Assembly (NCBI GenBank): GCA_036874045.1
Contig: CM072344.1
Coordinates: forward strand, 11,070,501 to 11,134,500
Length of the DNA stretch: 64,000 nt
Reading direction: 5' to 3'
DNA from: Cymodocea nodosa
Taxonomy: Eukaryota; Streptophyta; Magnoliopsida; Alismatales; Cymodoceaceae
A program made the translations under genes and the position numbers. Positions 10,617 through 22,921 of the stretch are shown piece after piece. How positions within the stretch are numbered: position 1 is the stretch's first letter; every line of letters starts with the position of its first letter. The notes beneath the pieces are model-generated. The model did no database searches, had not been told where the DNA came from, and saw only the letters and a list, made by a program, of their open reading frames with translations.

Positions 10617-12212
10617 TAAATTTTGCTAGTCCCTTAGCAAACTAAGATCTAACTAGTTGGTCTATCTAAAGTGCTAGATTTAATTCTTCATTTCGTTCTT
10701 CTTTAGAATAATAAATTAGATTACTATATAGATATTCTGTATGCTACAGTAATCTGTTTTAACTTTGTTTTCTCCTCTTCAACTTGCAAATATATTTAGA
10801 ATATATGTAAGTTACATACAAAATATATCAGCATCATATAGGTGTTAATTATATTATCATCTTTTTTTCTTTTCAGCATCTATTATCCTGAATTTTCCAA
10901 TATGATTTCTAGAATAAATTTCAAGTTCATATGAATCAAAACACAATCCAATTCAATATGATTAAGACAAGTAGAATAAAGAATTGTATCTCAAATAAAC
11001 AACTTCAAAAGTCTATTCTAGATTCATACTTCAACAATTTTAGATAACAGAACATATACTCAATTTAGAAGATATCTGTATTTCACAAAACACTTGTATC
11101 TTTTCAGAACAGTATATGCATATTTGTACTTTAAAAGTTAATTTGACAAGCTTGAATCATACAAGAGCTTTCTAGTGTACTCATGTATCGAGCTTTCAGT
11201 CAATAATCTCATATCTGATTAGGATCTTAGGTTGCTAAATTTAAAGAGTCCTTTTTCAGGTCAACAATCCTTACATACCTATCTGCTCAAGTACAAAAGG
11301 CTCGTGATCAAACAAGTCAATAAACTCTCAAAGTTTTTTTTTTACTTTTCAACACAGTATATGTACGTATTTCATTAATACAGATGCAATAAAACACAAA
11401 TCTCGTATAGTCCTACTCTTACTATTTACTGAAAATATGAATCCATATCAATAAGCTCATACTTTTTCTATAGTTTAATAAGATCTACACATAAATCATT
11501 CTACAAGTTTAATCAATCAAATTAAATGTATCATTGATCATATGTATTTCATTTAATCCACAAATCAACATTTCAGCTCTTTCAAGATTTCAGATAATTT
11601 ACTGAGTTTCAGTTAAACATTCTGATTTCTTTTTAAAATCATGAAACTGTTAAACTCATAAATTTCAGCAAAAACATAAGATACTATATCTAGATTTGTA
11701 TGAGTAGTAAAATTTGTAGCATCTTATATAAGATTATAAATATAACATTTCAGCAGTTACAGTTCTTTAAAAATTTTGCAGTTTCAATTATCGGATAGTT
11801 ATAGCAACTTAAAAAAAAAAAAAAAAATTTCTCAATTTTCATAGAACTTTTGCAGTACTATTTTAATTTTTCTAATTAACAAAATTACATGGCTGTTACT
11901 TTAATTACCTCCCCCCCCATACCTACATTTTGCATTGTTCTCAATGTAAAAGATTTTTTAGTACATACAGTAATTGTAGCAGGCATGAATATTGTTTCAT
12001 TGACTTAACACCTAACTCAACGAACTTAATTTGTTGAGTTAATGAATAACTCCACGAACTAAGTTTAATTGTAAATTTAAGATAAGTAATTAATTACATA
12101 CCTTGTTATTTTGTATCTCCTTCAATATCTTCTGATTTTTGAATCTGAAAAACTTTTCATTCAAAATTAAAAGCAAAATATATAGCAACAAAACATAACT
12201 TGTTAATCAATG

Positions 12213-12308
12213 TCTTGTGTGGAACCCAGGCTCCTATGCCTTTGGTGGCTCACAAGTAAGCTAGTTTGTTTTCCAGAACAGATACCAACAAACTGGATTG
12301 ATATTTTG
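12213..12308 (-). other. Conserved 95-base block downstream of F-box gene (copy B)
   Basis: On the minus strand it runs from CAAAATATCAATCCAGTTTG to CCACACAAG. Nearly the same block follows the F-box gene in copies D (21205-21299), A (38519-38612) and G (48476-48570), and it is better kept than its surroundings. It contains GAGCCACCAAAGGC. The role is unknown. Confidence 0.6.
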
Positions 12309-12366
12309 TTTTTTTTTTACACATAAATGCAAACTACACACAACATTAAAAACATAGAATCACACT

Positions 12367-13500
12367 TTAAGAACATGACTGAAAAGTAGTAACAAATGGA
12401 ATAAACGTGTCAGTCTAAGCAAAAATTTTTTGCATAATTCTTCTTGTTGTCAATTTTGTTTCAATGCAGTCCATTCTCCTTTTTAATTTGTAAACTTGCA
12501 GTTGTTATCAATACTAAATATAAGTGTATTTCCATTAATGAAATGAAATGCAGAAAGAGATCCTCTTCTGTTCCAAGATAGTGTAGCTGTTTCTATTTCT
12601 ACATCTATTTCAATATATTCTTCTTCCCACTTCCATTCATTTAGGTCTTTTATAATCCATATTTGAAATTTCTTCAATTCATCCCACCATCTTATCAAAC
12701 ATAAAGTAGGATCATCATATTCATTACACCACATTCCTAATTGAATTTTATCATATTCTATAGATGGTGGTTTAGTATATCACTCGGTATAGGTAATATT
12801 TCTATAAAATCATCATAACTATCTATGCTTACTATGTATAAATCAGATCTAAATGCAACTGATATATCTGTGACTAGATATATATATCCATCAAGTATGA
12901 CATGCATGTTGTTAATTAATGCTTTTTGTCCTAGATATATCATAATATTTTCAATCCAAGATCTATTCAGAAAATTATACACAGTTAAGCATAAATCTTC
13001 ATCCCAATTTCTAGTTGGTCTCCAATAATATAATTTTCAAGAATGGTCGATTTTTTTTCAGAAAAGATTAAAGCTGACCCACAATTTTCAATTGGTACTT
13101 CATATTTATTAGGTCTTCCTATATTCCATTATTCTCTTGTGATAGGATTTCTAATCAAAATATCAAGTAACAGAATTGCATACCTTGGTTTGGTTCTGTA
13201 AATAATTAATCCTTCATCCATCCCCATAATATGATCTATTCCTTCTAATGTATTGGGTGGAATTCCAATAGTTTCATCCATACTCAGATATTCATAACTG
13301 ATTGAACTACGATTAAATGACTTCCATAAAAATCCATCTCTAATCTTAGTCATTTTTGCAGCTTATAGTCCATGAAAATATTTTTTTCTGACATAGTCTT
13401 TAATTTCCTTTGACACACAACACAATCTGCACAAATCTTTAGCTGACAGGTTACTCAATACTTCCCTCAGTGCATTGAGTGGTAATTTCATCAGTTCCAT
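12367..13500 (-). pseudogene. F-box protein gene captured by the retroelement (copy B)
   Basis: The ATG at 13500 opens MELMKLPLNALREVLSNLSA, an F-box start (LP..L.EVLSNLSAKDLCRLCCVSKEIKD) within the first 40 residues. Intact F-box proteins bind SKP1 in SCF ubiquitin ligases through this motif. The rest resembles the F-box-associated region: GLIIYRTKPRYA, ILIRNPITRE, then VILDGYIYLVTDISVAFRSD and LCLIRWWDELKKFQIWI. The ancestral stop (after ..FQSCS) maps to 12367. Stops near 13375 and 13129, a frameshift near 13030 and one near 12758 disable it. Length is about 377 codons, normal for the family. The gene is separated from gag by LTR H. Confidence 0.75.
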
Positions 13501-15190
13501 CTGTTGTGATTCTATATGACATAAACAAATATTAATAGAGACATAATCAACATAGTTACTTTATAGTTTGTTTGGATTAAAATGTTGCATATTTTTATAG
13601 GATCTTATTGGTTAAATAGATTTACATGAGATTTATTAAAGTCATATTATGCATTTATTTCATTATTTAACCAATAAGAACTAGTCCCCATTTTATACAG
13701 TTAAAAGTTGGAAATTATTTCAAACATGCATCATTTATGAATTTTATGGATGACTTGATATTTTGATGTATTTATTGTTGTGAAAAGTTTATAATTCAAT
13801 TGAAGATCATAGAAATTGAAGATTGGAGAAAGAAAATTAAGTGGGATTTAATCCCAATCGTTGAATCAAAGATGGATCTCAAAACTTGGAAACTCTCTCT
13901 ATAAAAGAGAGTGATGCACGACTAGGTCTTCTCCTTGGAGTTTTTGTTTTCCACCTCCAACATCACCAGCCGTCACCCCCTCTTGGAGCTCCACGTCTTG
14001 AAGCAAGGAAGGTGAACACCGGTCATTCCACCACATCTCTTCAACTTGGATCTCATCATCTTCATTCCACAAGTCATCTCCAACGTGAAAGCCTTCATCC
14101 TACATCTTGGAGGAGGGACGTCCACCACTACAAGGGTTCTCTTCTTCATTTGTGAGGTTCCACAAATCGTTTCTCCCCTTTCCCCTCTTCCTTGGCTTCA
14201 GATGTTTCACTTTTTATCATGTTTCACGTAGGTAGTTATTTATGTTCTTAGTTTTCATTGTAATAGGGTAAAAGTAGAAAACAGATTCGTTGTTGTTTGT
14301 TTGTTCCTTTTTGAATCCGTCAATCTTTATTCTTTTCATCTGAAAATCATAAAAATAGGTGCTGTTATTGATATATATTCATATATTGTTGTTTGTTGAT
14401 GTTGAAATCCGGATATTACATTCTGTTATGCATGAAACAACATAGAATTCGTTGAAGGTTGTGCATGTTGTTTGCAGATTTGCAGTTTTGTTGATCTGTT
14501 TTTATTCTGAGAGTTCATATGCGTTCTGGAGCGATTCTGTTTAACTGAAAATTCTGAAAAAAATCTTAATCATGCTATTATAAGTCTTCTGTGATTCTCT
14601 AAAATTTCATAGCAATCCGAGAAGATTTGTTGCGATTTTCAAGCTATAACTCTATCGAGCACAGAATTCGGTCTGAGACTCTTTTGTCGTGATTGTAACG
14701 TGTTTTTCTCATAACTCAGATCGTATAAAAATTCTAATAAATATTTCATTAATATCTACATTCTGTCTGTTTTGCAACGCATCTGATTTTGTAATTTTTG
14801 GTTGAGTAATTCAGGATTTATAAGGTTTTTAAGATACTGTTGTTAACGCGCAGAAGTTTCCAATTTTATGCATCATTTTCAATCCCCGAATTTTCAGTCA
14901 TACCATTCGTGCGTTTCTAAGTGAGAAAATTTTTATCTGAAGTCCACATTAATAGATCTGATTGAGATTAAATGTTCAGTCTAATCTGTTGATTGGTCGA
15001 TAAATTAAAAATCTGTGGACTTACCTTTTTTGTAGTCTAATCTATTTTTTGGAAAGTATTTGCTTACCATATTCTTGTATTTAGAATCCTAGATTATCCC
15101 CATTTCTCTGTGGTTCGACCCGTACTTGCTGATGTACTTCATTGGACACCGTGCACTTACGGTTTATAAATTTAAAACTTCTAAAAAAAA
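13501..15190 (+). repeat. LTR H inserted between gag and F-box gene of copy B
   Basis: In copy A only about 210 bases separate gag and the F-box gene; here there are about 1.85 kb. The extra DNA ends on the right with an Athila-type U5 block (TTCGACCCGTACTTGC..CACCGTGCACTTACGG, about 15109-15170) and contains a TATA box (13900-13907) followed by a CT-rich leader. It therefore looks like a plus-strand solo or single LTR. A TG start is at 13502, but the right end (about 15180-15190) lacks a clear CA and no target duplication was found. The 89-codon ORF at 13886 is taken as fortuitous. Confidence 0.55.
13900..13907 (+). promoter_or_regulatory. TATA box of LTR H
   Basis: TATAAAAG inside CTCTCTCTATAAAAGAGAG, followed by CT-rich leader sequence, typical of an LTR transcription start. 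Confidence 0.5.
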
Positions 15191-15208
15191 TCCAAATACT
15201 ACTTTATA

Positions 15209-15276
15209 CCCTCGTGGAGTTAGGTCATAACTCAACAGATTAAGTTCGTTGAGTTAAGTGATAACTCTACGATACT
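15209..15276. repeat. Palindrome array before F-box gene (copy B)
   Basis: Alternating TAACTCAACG and CGTTGAGTTA halves with a CGTGGAGTTA variant. Same place as 37138-37204 in copy A. Confidence 0.7.
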
Positions 15277-15352
15277 ACTAACTATAATTAAATTTAAATT
15301 TTTTTTCTTTTCTACTCACTATATTATACATAGTTACTTTAGTTATGATGTT

Positions 15353-16701
15353 TCATTCGGCTACCCTCCTAGAGAAGGTATCAATTTCATTAATAGTTCT
15401 ATTAATAGGGTTAGGTACTACTTGCATTGGCAATCCTCTAGTAGGTCTAACTTCTATTGATTCTTTCTTTCTAGGGGGTATATTTCTATTTATATTTTGA
15501 TTATGAATTGCAGCATTTCCAAATACAAAATTTAGACGATTGTTTAATTGTTGAATTATCTTTTCTAACTTCTCTATTCGAGATCCTTGTTCAATTAATG
15601 CTTCATAACTTATATTTTTGTCTTTTACATTTTCTCCTCCTTGGAAATTATTATTTCTCCACGATAAATTCAGGTGATTTCTCCAATTAGGGTTATAAGA
15701 ATTTCCAAAGTTATCTTTCTGGTTTCTAGCATAAATAATATCTAAATCATTAATGTTTGCCCTCTTTTCTACTAGTTTTTGATTTAATGATAAGTCTTCT
15801 ATTTTCTTTGTTAATTCAGTTAACTTAACTTCAAGCGTAGTGCTTGAATCTATTTCATGCATTCCCCTTGGCAATATTCTTTTATCTGCAATAGCTTCAG
15901 CTGAGTTTTTCCACTATGCAGTTCTTTTTGCAAAGTTTTCTAAGTATGCCCATGCTTCTTCACTACACAATTTAAAAATCCATTCTAACAAGTAGATTCT
16001 AATAAAGATTTTGTTGAAATATCTATGCCTTCATAAATTATACCTATCAATTGTACTTTACTCATTGCATGATGTGGACATTGTGTCAATAAATCTTTAA
16101 ATCTTTCAAAATATTTCCAAAATGATTCTCCCTGTTTTTGGCTACACATTAATATTTCCTTTTTCTTTTTAATCGTTTGATGTGTTGGATAATATTTTTC
16201 CAGAAAAACAAAGCAAAATTCAGTCTATGTAGAAATTGAATCAGGTGACAAAGTATATAACCATCTCTTAGCTGTGTCTTTTAAAGTAAAAAGGATATAT
16301 CTAAGTTTAATAGCATCTATACTCATATTTGGCATTTTCATCATTTGACAAACTTTGTTAAATTCTCTAAGGAAATAATAGGCATCCTCTCTTTCTAATC
16401 CATGAAAATGTGGCAATTAACTAATATAATTAGATTTCAGTTCAAACCTATCTCTCTCAAAGTTTGGCAATCGAATACATGAAGGTTCATCAACTAATTC
16501 AGGATATAGAATTTCCCCTAATGGTTTCTCTACTGGAGCAGCCATATCTTCGTTCTATTTTAAAGAAAGGTTAGCTACACCCCTAAGGATGTTGTTAAAT
16601 TCCAATTCAGAAAAGTTTTCAGTACGTCTCTATGTTAAATAATCATGTGTAGGTGTTCTTACTAATCGTTTAGTGCTAGGAGAACGAATCCATGTGCTCA
16701 T
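15353..16701 (-). pseudogene. Capsid-type gag of F-box-Athila copy B
   Basis: The ATG at 16701 (MSTWIRSPS) leads into MAAPVEKPLGEILYPELV, then FELKSNYIS.LPHFHGLERE, RYILFTLKDTAKRWLYTLSP, the Retrotrans_gag core, then KQGESFWKYFERFKDLL and CPHH. The C-terminal part (15874-15353) is a clear frame with YNPNWRNHLNLSWRNNN, an Athila gag hallmark, and two short coiled coils. Stops (near 16640, 16420, 16225) and a frameshift near 16000 break it. It lies downstream of ORF X and upstream of the F-box gene, as in copy A. It has no zinc knuckle; the knuckle is at the start of pol in A and F. Confidence 0.8.
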
Positions 16702-17671
16702 AAACTCTTAACATAAAAATAAAATAACAGAAGATTAATTATGTACCAGTCTGAAGCTTTATATTCAATAGATAGTTGTTGACGGATGAAGTTGAATCAA
16801 CTGCTTCTCCTTCCAGTTCCCCAACGAATTTTCTTTTCTCAAATGCTAGTAACTTGTAAACAACATTCTATTCTATATTTATAATGCACATCCATAAAGC
16901 AAATGAATCTCGTTGCAAGAACGTGTCTTGTAACGTGTAGTATGGTTCCTATTTTTATTAGTATATGTGCCACTTCTAATTTCAAATTTCAGTAACCACT
17001 AAACCCACGAAGTTTTGTTCATGGCTAAAAGAATAACCGTTTAGCTTAATTCACGAACTAACCTCGTTGAGTTACAGATAACTCAATGGAATAGCTTCGG
17101 TTACTACTACTAACTCCACGAACTAACTTCGTTGAGTTACAGATAACTCAACGGAGTGACCTTATATTATATTATTGGCTTCGTGGAGTTAAGGTTAACT
17201 CAATAGACTTACTTCATTGAGTTAACACTTAGCAACCTCTAAGTTTACTCCCCGTATTAACTTCTATACTTTTCTTCTTTCCTGCATTTTTCCAACTTAA
17301 ATAAAATTAAATACATTTCATTAATGCAGTATTCTAATTAAAACTCATTTACATCTGAACATTATATAAATATTTAACTTGCAGTTCATTTCATGTTGTG
17401 TAGAATTTTATATTTTACTTGGCAACATGTAGATATTTTCAGGCATTAATTAGTTATCGTGCCTTTAATCTTGTCATTCAACAAATTGCATAATGTTCAA
17501 ACAGTTATTTAATATTTAAGATAGTTCATCAATTATATCATTCATTCACAAACAAGCATGTAAAAATATCTGAAAAATATACATTCATTAATATGAATAG
17601 TTTTACATTACATTTAGTTAGATATTTTTCATACAAATATATACAATTACAAGTAGATGAACAATACAATT
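16702..17671 (-). other. Spacer between ORF X and gag (copy B)
   Basis: Non-coding, collinear with 34789-35736 of copy A. It carries a palindrome array at 17035-17232. The donor-like GGTATGT found before gag in A is changed to GGTACATA here. Confidence 0.6.
17035..17232. repeat. Palindrome array before gag (copy B)
   Basis: At least five TAACTCAACG/CGTTGAGTTA or CGTGGAGTTA half-sites in alternating orientation over 200 bases. The matching array of copy A is 35220-35400. Confidence 0.75.
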
Positions 17672-19907
17672 TTAATCTTTTCTCCTAAGTTCATCTACTT
17701 CCTTCTTGAGCTTTTCTAATTGTTGCTCTAAGTGGTTAATCCTTTCTACAACTCCTATAATTCCTCTAGAAGGTTTAGCAATCTTTGTAGCTACATAATT
17801 TTTGTATTCTTTCACTGAAATAGTTCTTGATTTGATCTTTTTAGATGCCCATTTCGTGAAATCAATACAGTCCATCATCAGTAGTGGAATCAAATCTCCA
17901 TAAAATAATTTCTTCTTTACTACTTTCAACTTGGAGATGAAAACTACAGACTAGTTTATCTGAATTCTGTTCACAATTGCATATGTGGCCCACTTGACAA
18001 ATTGACTCAGTTCTATATCATGGCCTTGTCGTTGGTAGACATTCTTAATTAGAATGTTTGCTATCATATGTGCTATACCATTTAGCTGCTTTAGTCTATT
18101 TAATAACGGCACACTAGGATTGATAGCTAAACAATCTTTTATTGCTTGCTCTGTCCACTCGACTGCAGTTGTGCTTTCCAGAATTTTTAGTCCTTCATTC
18201 TTCAATCCAAGAATGTTGTGGAGAAGCTCTGGTGTTAACTGTACATTAGCTTCCTCCACGTTGGAAATTAATCCTCCTTCTCCTTCTCTTAAGTTTACAT
18301 AAAAGCAGGGCACTAGATTCTCATATACTGCATGCCCTCTTTCTTGAGAAATAAACTTCAGTAGACCTTGGAATTCAAATAATTCTTTGATTTTTTGCAT
18401 TCCGTCCCAATTTACTGGTCTACTGTAAATGATATTATAACCCCTAATCTCTTGGTATTTGTCATAAGCTTCCTGACTCCAAAAGTGTACTTCATTTAAA
18501 ACTATTGCTTTAGAAGGATCAGGAATATGCATTTGTTGCTCTTGAGGGGTTTGCTCTTGAACTTCCTCTTCCAAATGCTGAACTTGTACTTGCTAAAAAT
18601 GCTCCACAAATTCTAGCAATTTTGCTTCTGCTTTTGTCTATGGTGGTGAGCAGATAGAACTCTCCACTCTGTCTTGAATACTATCCAAAATTTGCTGAAG
18701 AGTTCTTTGCTCTTTAGTGGAATCTATTGAGTCATCTCTTTCCATAATTACTTGTTCAGCTTCTTGTTCATTTTTTTTTTCTTCTTCTTTCTCCTGACTA
18801 CCAATCTACATTATCATTGTTCTTTCTGATTCTGTGGCAAATTGGGATGGAGTTCCGGGCAAATCAACTTCTACCCTAATTTCTGTTTCTTCTATTTGTA
18901 CAGGTTGTAGACTAGTTTCAGCCTATTTTTCTTCTTCTCTTTGCTCTTGCTGCTGCTACTCCTACTCCTCTTCAGAATCGGATAGTAGGTTTACAAAATT
19001 TGGCTCTATAGGCTCTACTAACATTTGTCTTTTAGATTTAATCTCCTCTTGATATTCAGACACTATCTCTTTTCCTTTCCTTTTTTCTAATTAATTGTGT
19101 TTGGTCTTCCTCTTCCTCGTCTGAAATTAAATCCACAAAAATAGGCTCTGCAGGCCTTTGAGCCATAGGTGCTGGCTCTTCCTGTTTAACTCTTTCCATA
19201 ATTACTGGTCTCGAAGGACCAGCTTCACCTCCTTTTGCAGTAGGTTTGGCAGTAGCTTCACGATGTTGTTCTACTTTGTTTTTATATTGGGCTTTCAGCT
19301 TTTTTGCAGCCCTCTTTTTGCATCGTTCATCAAACACTAGATGTGCTATAACTACTACCAATTCTTCTGGTTCTCCTTGGTCTTTTCCTATTTGAACCAA
19401 TTCTTGAAATTCTCTTCTTTCTTATTTAGTAGAAGGCCCCAAAATTGTTGTTCGTTCCAACAGCCTTGGTGGTGGAACTAAAGGTCTTAGCTGCTGTTCC
19501 TCAGGAATAGGTCTTTCAACAATTGGTTCCTCTTGTTCTTCAGTTGCCTTCCTTTGTTGCTCCCAGATCGCCCATCGAGCTCATCTACCTATGCGTCTTT
19601 TGAACTAGAGCCAGGACTTACGTTGGATTAGTTCTAGGGCAACTTCATTATTTGACTTGATTTTTCTTTCTTTACTTACAACAATTTCTATAGCAACATT
19701 GATTCTAGTTTCCATTATCTGAGGGATTTGTATACCCATATCTACTAACTCTTTCCTCCAATAAAAAAGGTCAGATTCTACCTTTTGTAGCTCTTTTTCC
19801 CTCATCGTATTTCTGATTTTCTGCCTCGTGTGCCATTCCTTCGAGTCTTTAAGAAATTCTGACATGTCTACTACCTTTTCCTAGAACTCAGGTGTCATCT
19901 TCCTCAT
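17672..19907 (-). pseudogene. ORF X of F-box-Athila copy B (plant transposon-protein-like)
   Basis: Starts MRKMTPEF at 19907 and ends LRRKD at 17672, about 745 codons. Order: N-terminal helical region (19865-19605), a coiled and acidic linker rich in Glu/Gln/Pro (19400-18600), then the conserved C-terminal domain (18574-17951: EVHFWSQEAYDKYQEIRGY, FEFQGLLKFISQERGHAVYE, PELLHNILGLKNEG, GHDIELSQFVKWATYA) and a last KLFYGDLIPLLM segment with a terminal coiled coil. One stop (17951-17953, TAG) stands where the left-edge homologue has Trp. One frameshift lies between 19056 and 18574. The function is unknown; position after pol recalls the env-like ORF of Athila, but I see no signal peptide or membrane segment. 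Confidence 0.7.
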
Positions 19908-20210
19908 CGTGGAGTTATGCAACGGAACAGAGTCGCTATGATCTTTACTGTTCTAAGTTCTAAATGACTCTGTGGATAATGCCCTTAAACCCTATGTTTA
20001 ATATAAATAAGCCCTAAGTTTAGGTAGGTAATCAGATCATTTCCCACACCAACTCTCACTCTCTCATCCTTGGAATTACAGTTAACTCAACAGGGTAAGT
20101 TCGTTGACTTTTCCTAGACTCAACGGAGTAAGTTTGTTGAGTTAAGTGTAACTCAACGGACTTTCCGTAAAGTTATATCTAATAAAAATACATATAATAA
20201 TAATTTTTTT
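19908..20210 (-). other. Leader of ORF X, copy B
   Basis: Non-coding, collinear with 32240-32562 of copy A, including a palindrome array (20076-20165) and a conserved stretch just before the ATG. It ends abruptly at about 20210, where plus-strand F-box sequence of copy D begins. Confidence 0.65.
20076..20165. repeat. Palindrome array before ORF X (copy B)
   Basis: Three alternating half-site pairs of TAACTCAACG and CGTTGAGTTA; same position as 32281-32393 in copy A. Confidence 0.7.
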
Positions 20211-21102
20211 CTACACTAGAAGAAATAGATCATATTATGGGGATAGACGAAAGATTAATTATTTACAGAATCAAACCAATGTATGCAATTTTGCTACCTG
20301 ATATTTTGATTAGAAATCCTATCACTAGAGAAGAATGAAATATAGGAAGACCTAATAGATTTGAAGTACCCACTGAAATTTGTGGGTTAGCTTTAACATT
20401 TTCTGATAAAAATTTGACTATTCTTGAAAAATTGTATTACTAGAGACCAACTGGAAATTGGGATGAAGATTTATGCTTATGTATGCATGATTTTTTGAAT
20501 AGATCTTGGATTGAAAATACTATGATATATCTAGGACAGAAAACTTTAATTAACAGCATACATGTCATACTTGATGGATATATATATCTAGTCACAGATA
20601 TATCAGTTGCATTTAGATTTGATTTATATATAGTAAGCATAGATAGTTATGATGATGACTTAATAGAAATATTGCCTATACCGAGTGATATATCTAAACC
20701 ACCATCTTCAGAATATGATAAAATTCAATTAGGAATGTGGTATAATGAATATGATGATCCTACTTTATGTTTGATAAGATGGTGGGGTGAATTGATGAAT
20801 TTCAAATATGGATTATGAAAGACCTAAATGAATGGAAGTAGGAAGAGGAATATATTGAAATTGATGTAGAAATAGAAACAACTACACTATCTTGGAATAA
20901 AAATGGATCCCTTTCTGCATTTCAATTCATTAATGATAATACACTTATATTTAGTATTGATAACATATTGCAAGTTTACAAGTTAAAAAAGAAAGTGGAC
21001 TGCATTAAAACAGAATTAATAGAAAGAAGAATTATGCCTAAAAAGTTTGCTTGGACTAACACATTTATTCCATTTATTACTACTTTTCAATCATGTTCTT
21101 AA
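20211..21102 (+). pseudogene. F-box protein gene, N-terminally truncated (copy D)
   Basis: Begins within the region encoding LEEIDHIMGIDER and ends at a TAA at 21100-21102 after KFAWTNTFIPFITTFQSCS. It lacks the F-box itself. The largest open part is 20483-20818 (MHDFLNRSWIENTMIYLGQK, VILDGYIYLVTDISVAFRFD). Stops at about 20338, 20443 and 20839 and a frameshift near 20807 disable it. It preserves the C-terminus best of the four copies, which helps define the ancestral length. Confidence 0.75.
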
Positions 21103-22921
21103 ATTATGATTCTGTGCTTTTAATGTTGTGTATTCTGCATTTATTTTTAGGAAAAAAAAAATTAGTTTTTATTTTATTTTATAAAAAGAAAAAGAAAAGA
21201 AAAACAAAATATCAATCCAGTTTGTTGGTATCAATTTTGGGAAACCAACTGGCTTGCTTGTGAGCCACCAAAGGCATAGGAGCCTGGGTTCCACACAAGG
21301 CACTGATTTAACAATTTATGTTTTGTTGTTAAGTGTTATTTTGTTATATATTCTGCTTTTATTTGTGAATGAAAAGTTTTTCAGAATCAAAAGTCGGAAG
21401 ATATTGAAGAAGATACAAAAGAACAAGGTATGTAATTGATTACTTTTCCTGAATTTACATTTAAACTCAGTTCGTGGAGTTATTCATTAACTCAACGAAT
21501 TAAGTTCGTTGAGTTAGGTGCTAAGTCAACGAAACAATATTCCTGCCTACTAACAATTACTGTATTTACTGTAAAATATTTTACATTGAGGACAATGCAA
21601 AATGTAGGTATGGGGGGGAGGTAATTAGATTAACGCCATAAAATTTTGTTAATTAGAGGAATTAGAATGGTATTGCAAAGTTCTGTGGAAATTGAAAATT
21701 TTTTATGAATTTGCTGTAACTGTCCAATAATTGAGACTGTCAAATTTTTAACTGTAACTACTTGAAGGTTATATTTAAAATCTTATATAAGATGCTACAA
21801 ATTTTACTATTCATACAAATCTAGATATAGTATCTTATGTTTTTGCTGAATTTTATGAGTTTAACAGTTTCACGATTTTAAAAAGAAATCAGAATGCTTA
21901 ACTGTAACTCAGTAAATTATCTGAAATCCTGAAAGAGTTGAAATGTTGATTTTTGGATTAAATGAGATACATATGATCAATGATACATTTAATTTGATTG
22001 ATTAAACTTGTAGAATGATTTATGTGTAAATCTTATTAAACTACAAAAAAAGTATGAGCTTATTGATATGGATTCATATTTTCAATAAATAATAGAAGCA
22101 GGACTATACGAGATTTGTGTTTTATTGCATCTGTATTAATGAAATACGTATATATACTGTGTTGAAAAGAAAAGAGGAAAAAAAGAGAAAAAACTTTAAG
22201 AGTTTATTGACTTGTTTGATCATGAGCCTTTTGTACTTGAGTAGATAGATATGTAAGGATTGTTGACATGAAAAAGGACTCTTTAAATCTGGAACCTAAG
22301 ATCCTGATCAGATATGGGATTGTCGACTGAAAGCTTGATACATGGGTACACTAGAAAGCCCTTGTATGATTCAAGCTTTTCAAATTAACTTTTAAAGTAC
22401 AAATATGCATATACTGTTCTGAAAAGATAAAAGTGTTTTGTGAAATACAGAAATCTTTTGAATCGAGTATATTTTCTGTTATCTAAGATTACTAAAGTAT
22501 GAATCTAGATTTGACTTTTGAAGTTGTTTATTTGAGATACAATTCATTATTCTACTTATTTTAATCATATTGAATTGGATTGTGTTTTGATTCATATGTA
22601 GTTGAAATTTATTCTAGAAATCATATTGAAAAATTCAAGATAACAGATGTTTGAAAAGAAAAAAATGATAATATAATTAACACCTATATGATGCTAATAT
22701 ATTTTGTATGTAATTTACATATATTGTAAATATATTTGCCGGTTGAAGAGGAGAAAACAATGTTAAAATTGATTACTGAAAAATACAGAATATCTATCTA
22801 GTAATATAATTTATTATTCTGAAGAAGAATGAAATGAAGAATTAATTCTAGCACTTTAGAAAGACCAACTAGTTAGATCTTAGTTTCCTAAGGGAGTAGC
22901 AAAATTTAAGTATAGGGGAAG
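21103..22921 (+). other. 3' tail of copy D
   Basis: Non-coding. Holds the 95-base block (21205-21299), donor-like AAGGTATGT (21426-21433), a palindrome array (21472-21532), the internal purine tract after TTGAGGACAATGCAAAATG (21581-21625), the shared tail block (about 22195-22395) and the final polypurine tract GTATAGGGGAAG (22910-22921). Confidence 0.7.
21205..21299 (+). other. Conserved 95-base block (copy D)
   Basis: Same block as in copies A, B and G; contains GAGCCACCAAAGGC and ends CCACACAAG. No ORF is shared by all copies. Confidence 0.6.

Larger units (their letters stand above)
10604..12366 (-). other. 3' tail of copy B
   Basis: Long non-coding region between the F-box gene and the LTR. 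It contains a 95-base conserved block (12213-12308), a splice-donor-like GGTATGT (12102-12097), a palindrome array (11999-12065), an internal purine tract after TTGAG.ACAATGCAAAATG (11905-11950), the 3' tail block shared with the copia element (about 11140-11335) and an A17 run near 11811. Confidence 0.7.
8578..20210 (-). mobile_element. F-box-Athila copy B, 5'-truncated
   Basis: Order on the minus strand: ORF X leader, ORF X, gag, [LTR H insertion], F-box gene, tail, polypurine tract, 3' LTR. Pol and the 5' LTR are missing. The order is the same as the 3' half of copy A, so it supports the family structure independently. It ends in a plus-strand gag fragment at 8577. Confidence 0.85.

Noticed and set aside
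13886..14231. Overlapping plus-strand ORFs of 89 and 61 codons just after a TATA box
   Set aside because: They lie in the CT-rich leader of LTR H, overlap in two frames and show no domain.
20440..20640. 66-codon ORF antisense to the F-box gene, also seen at 12825 and 37747
   Set aside because: It is the shadow frame of a conserved coding segment in each F-box copy.
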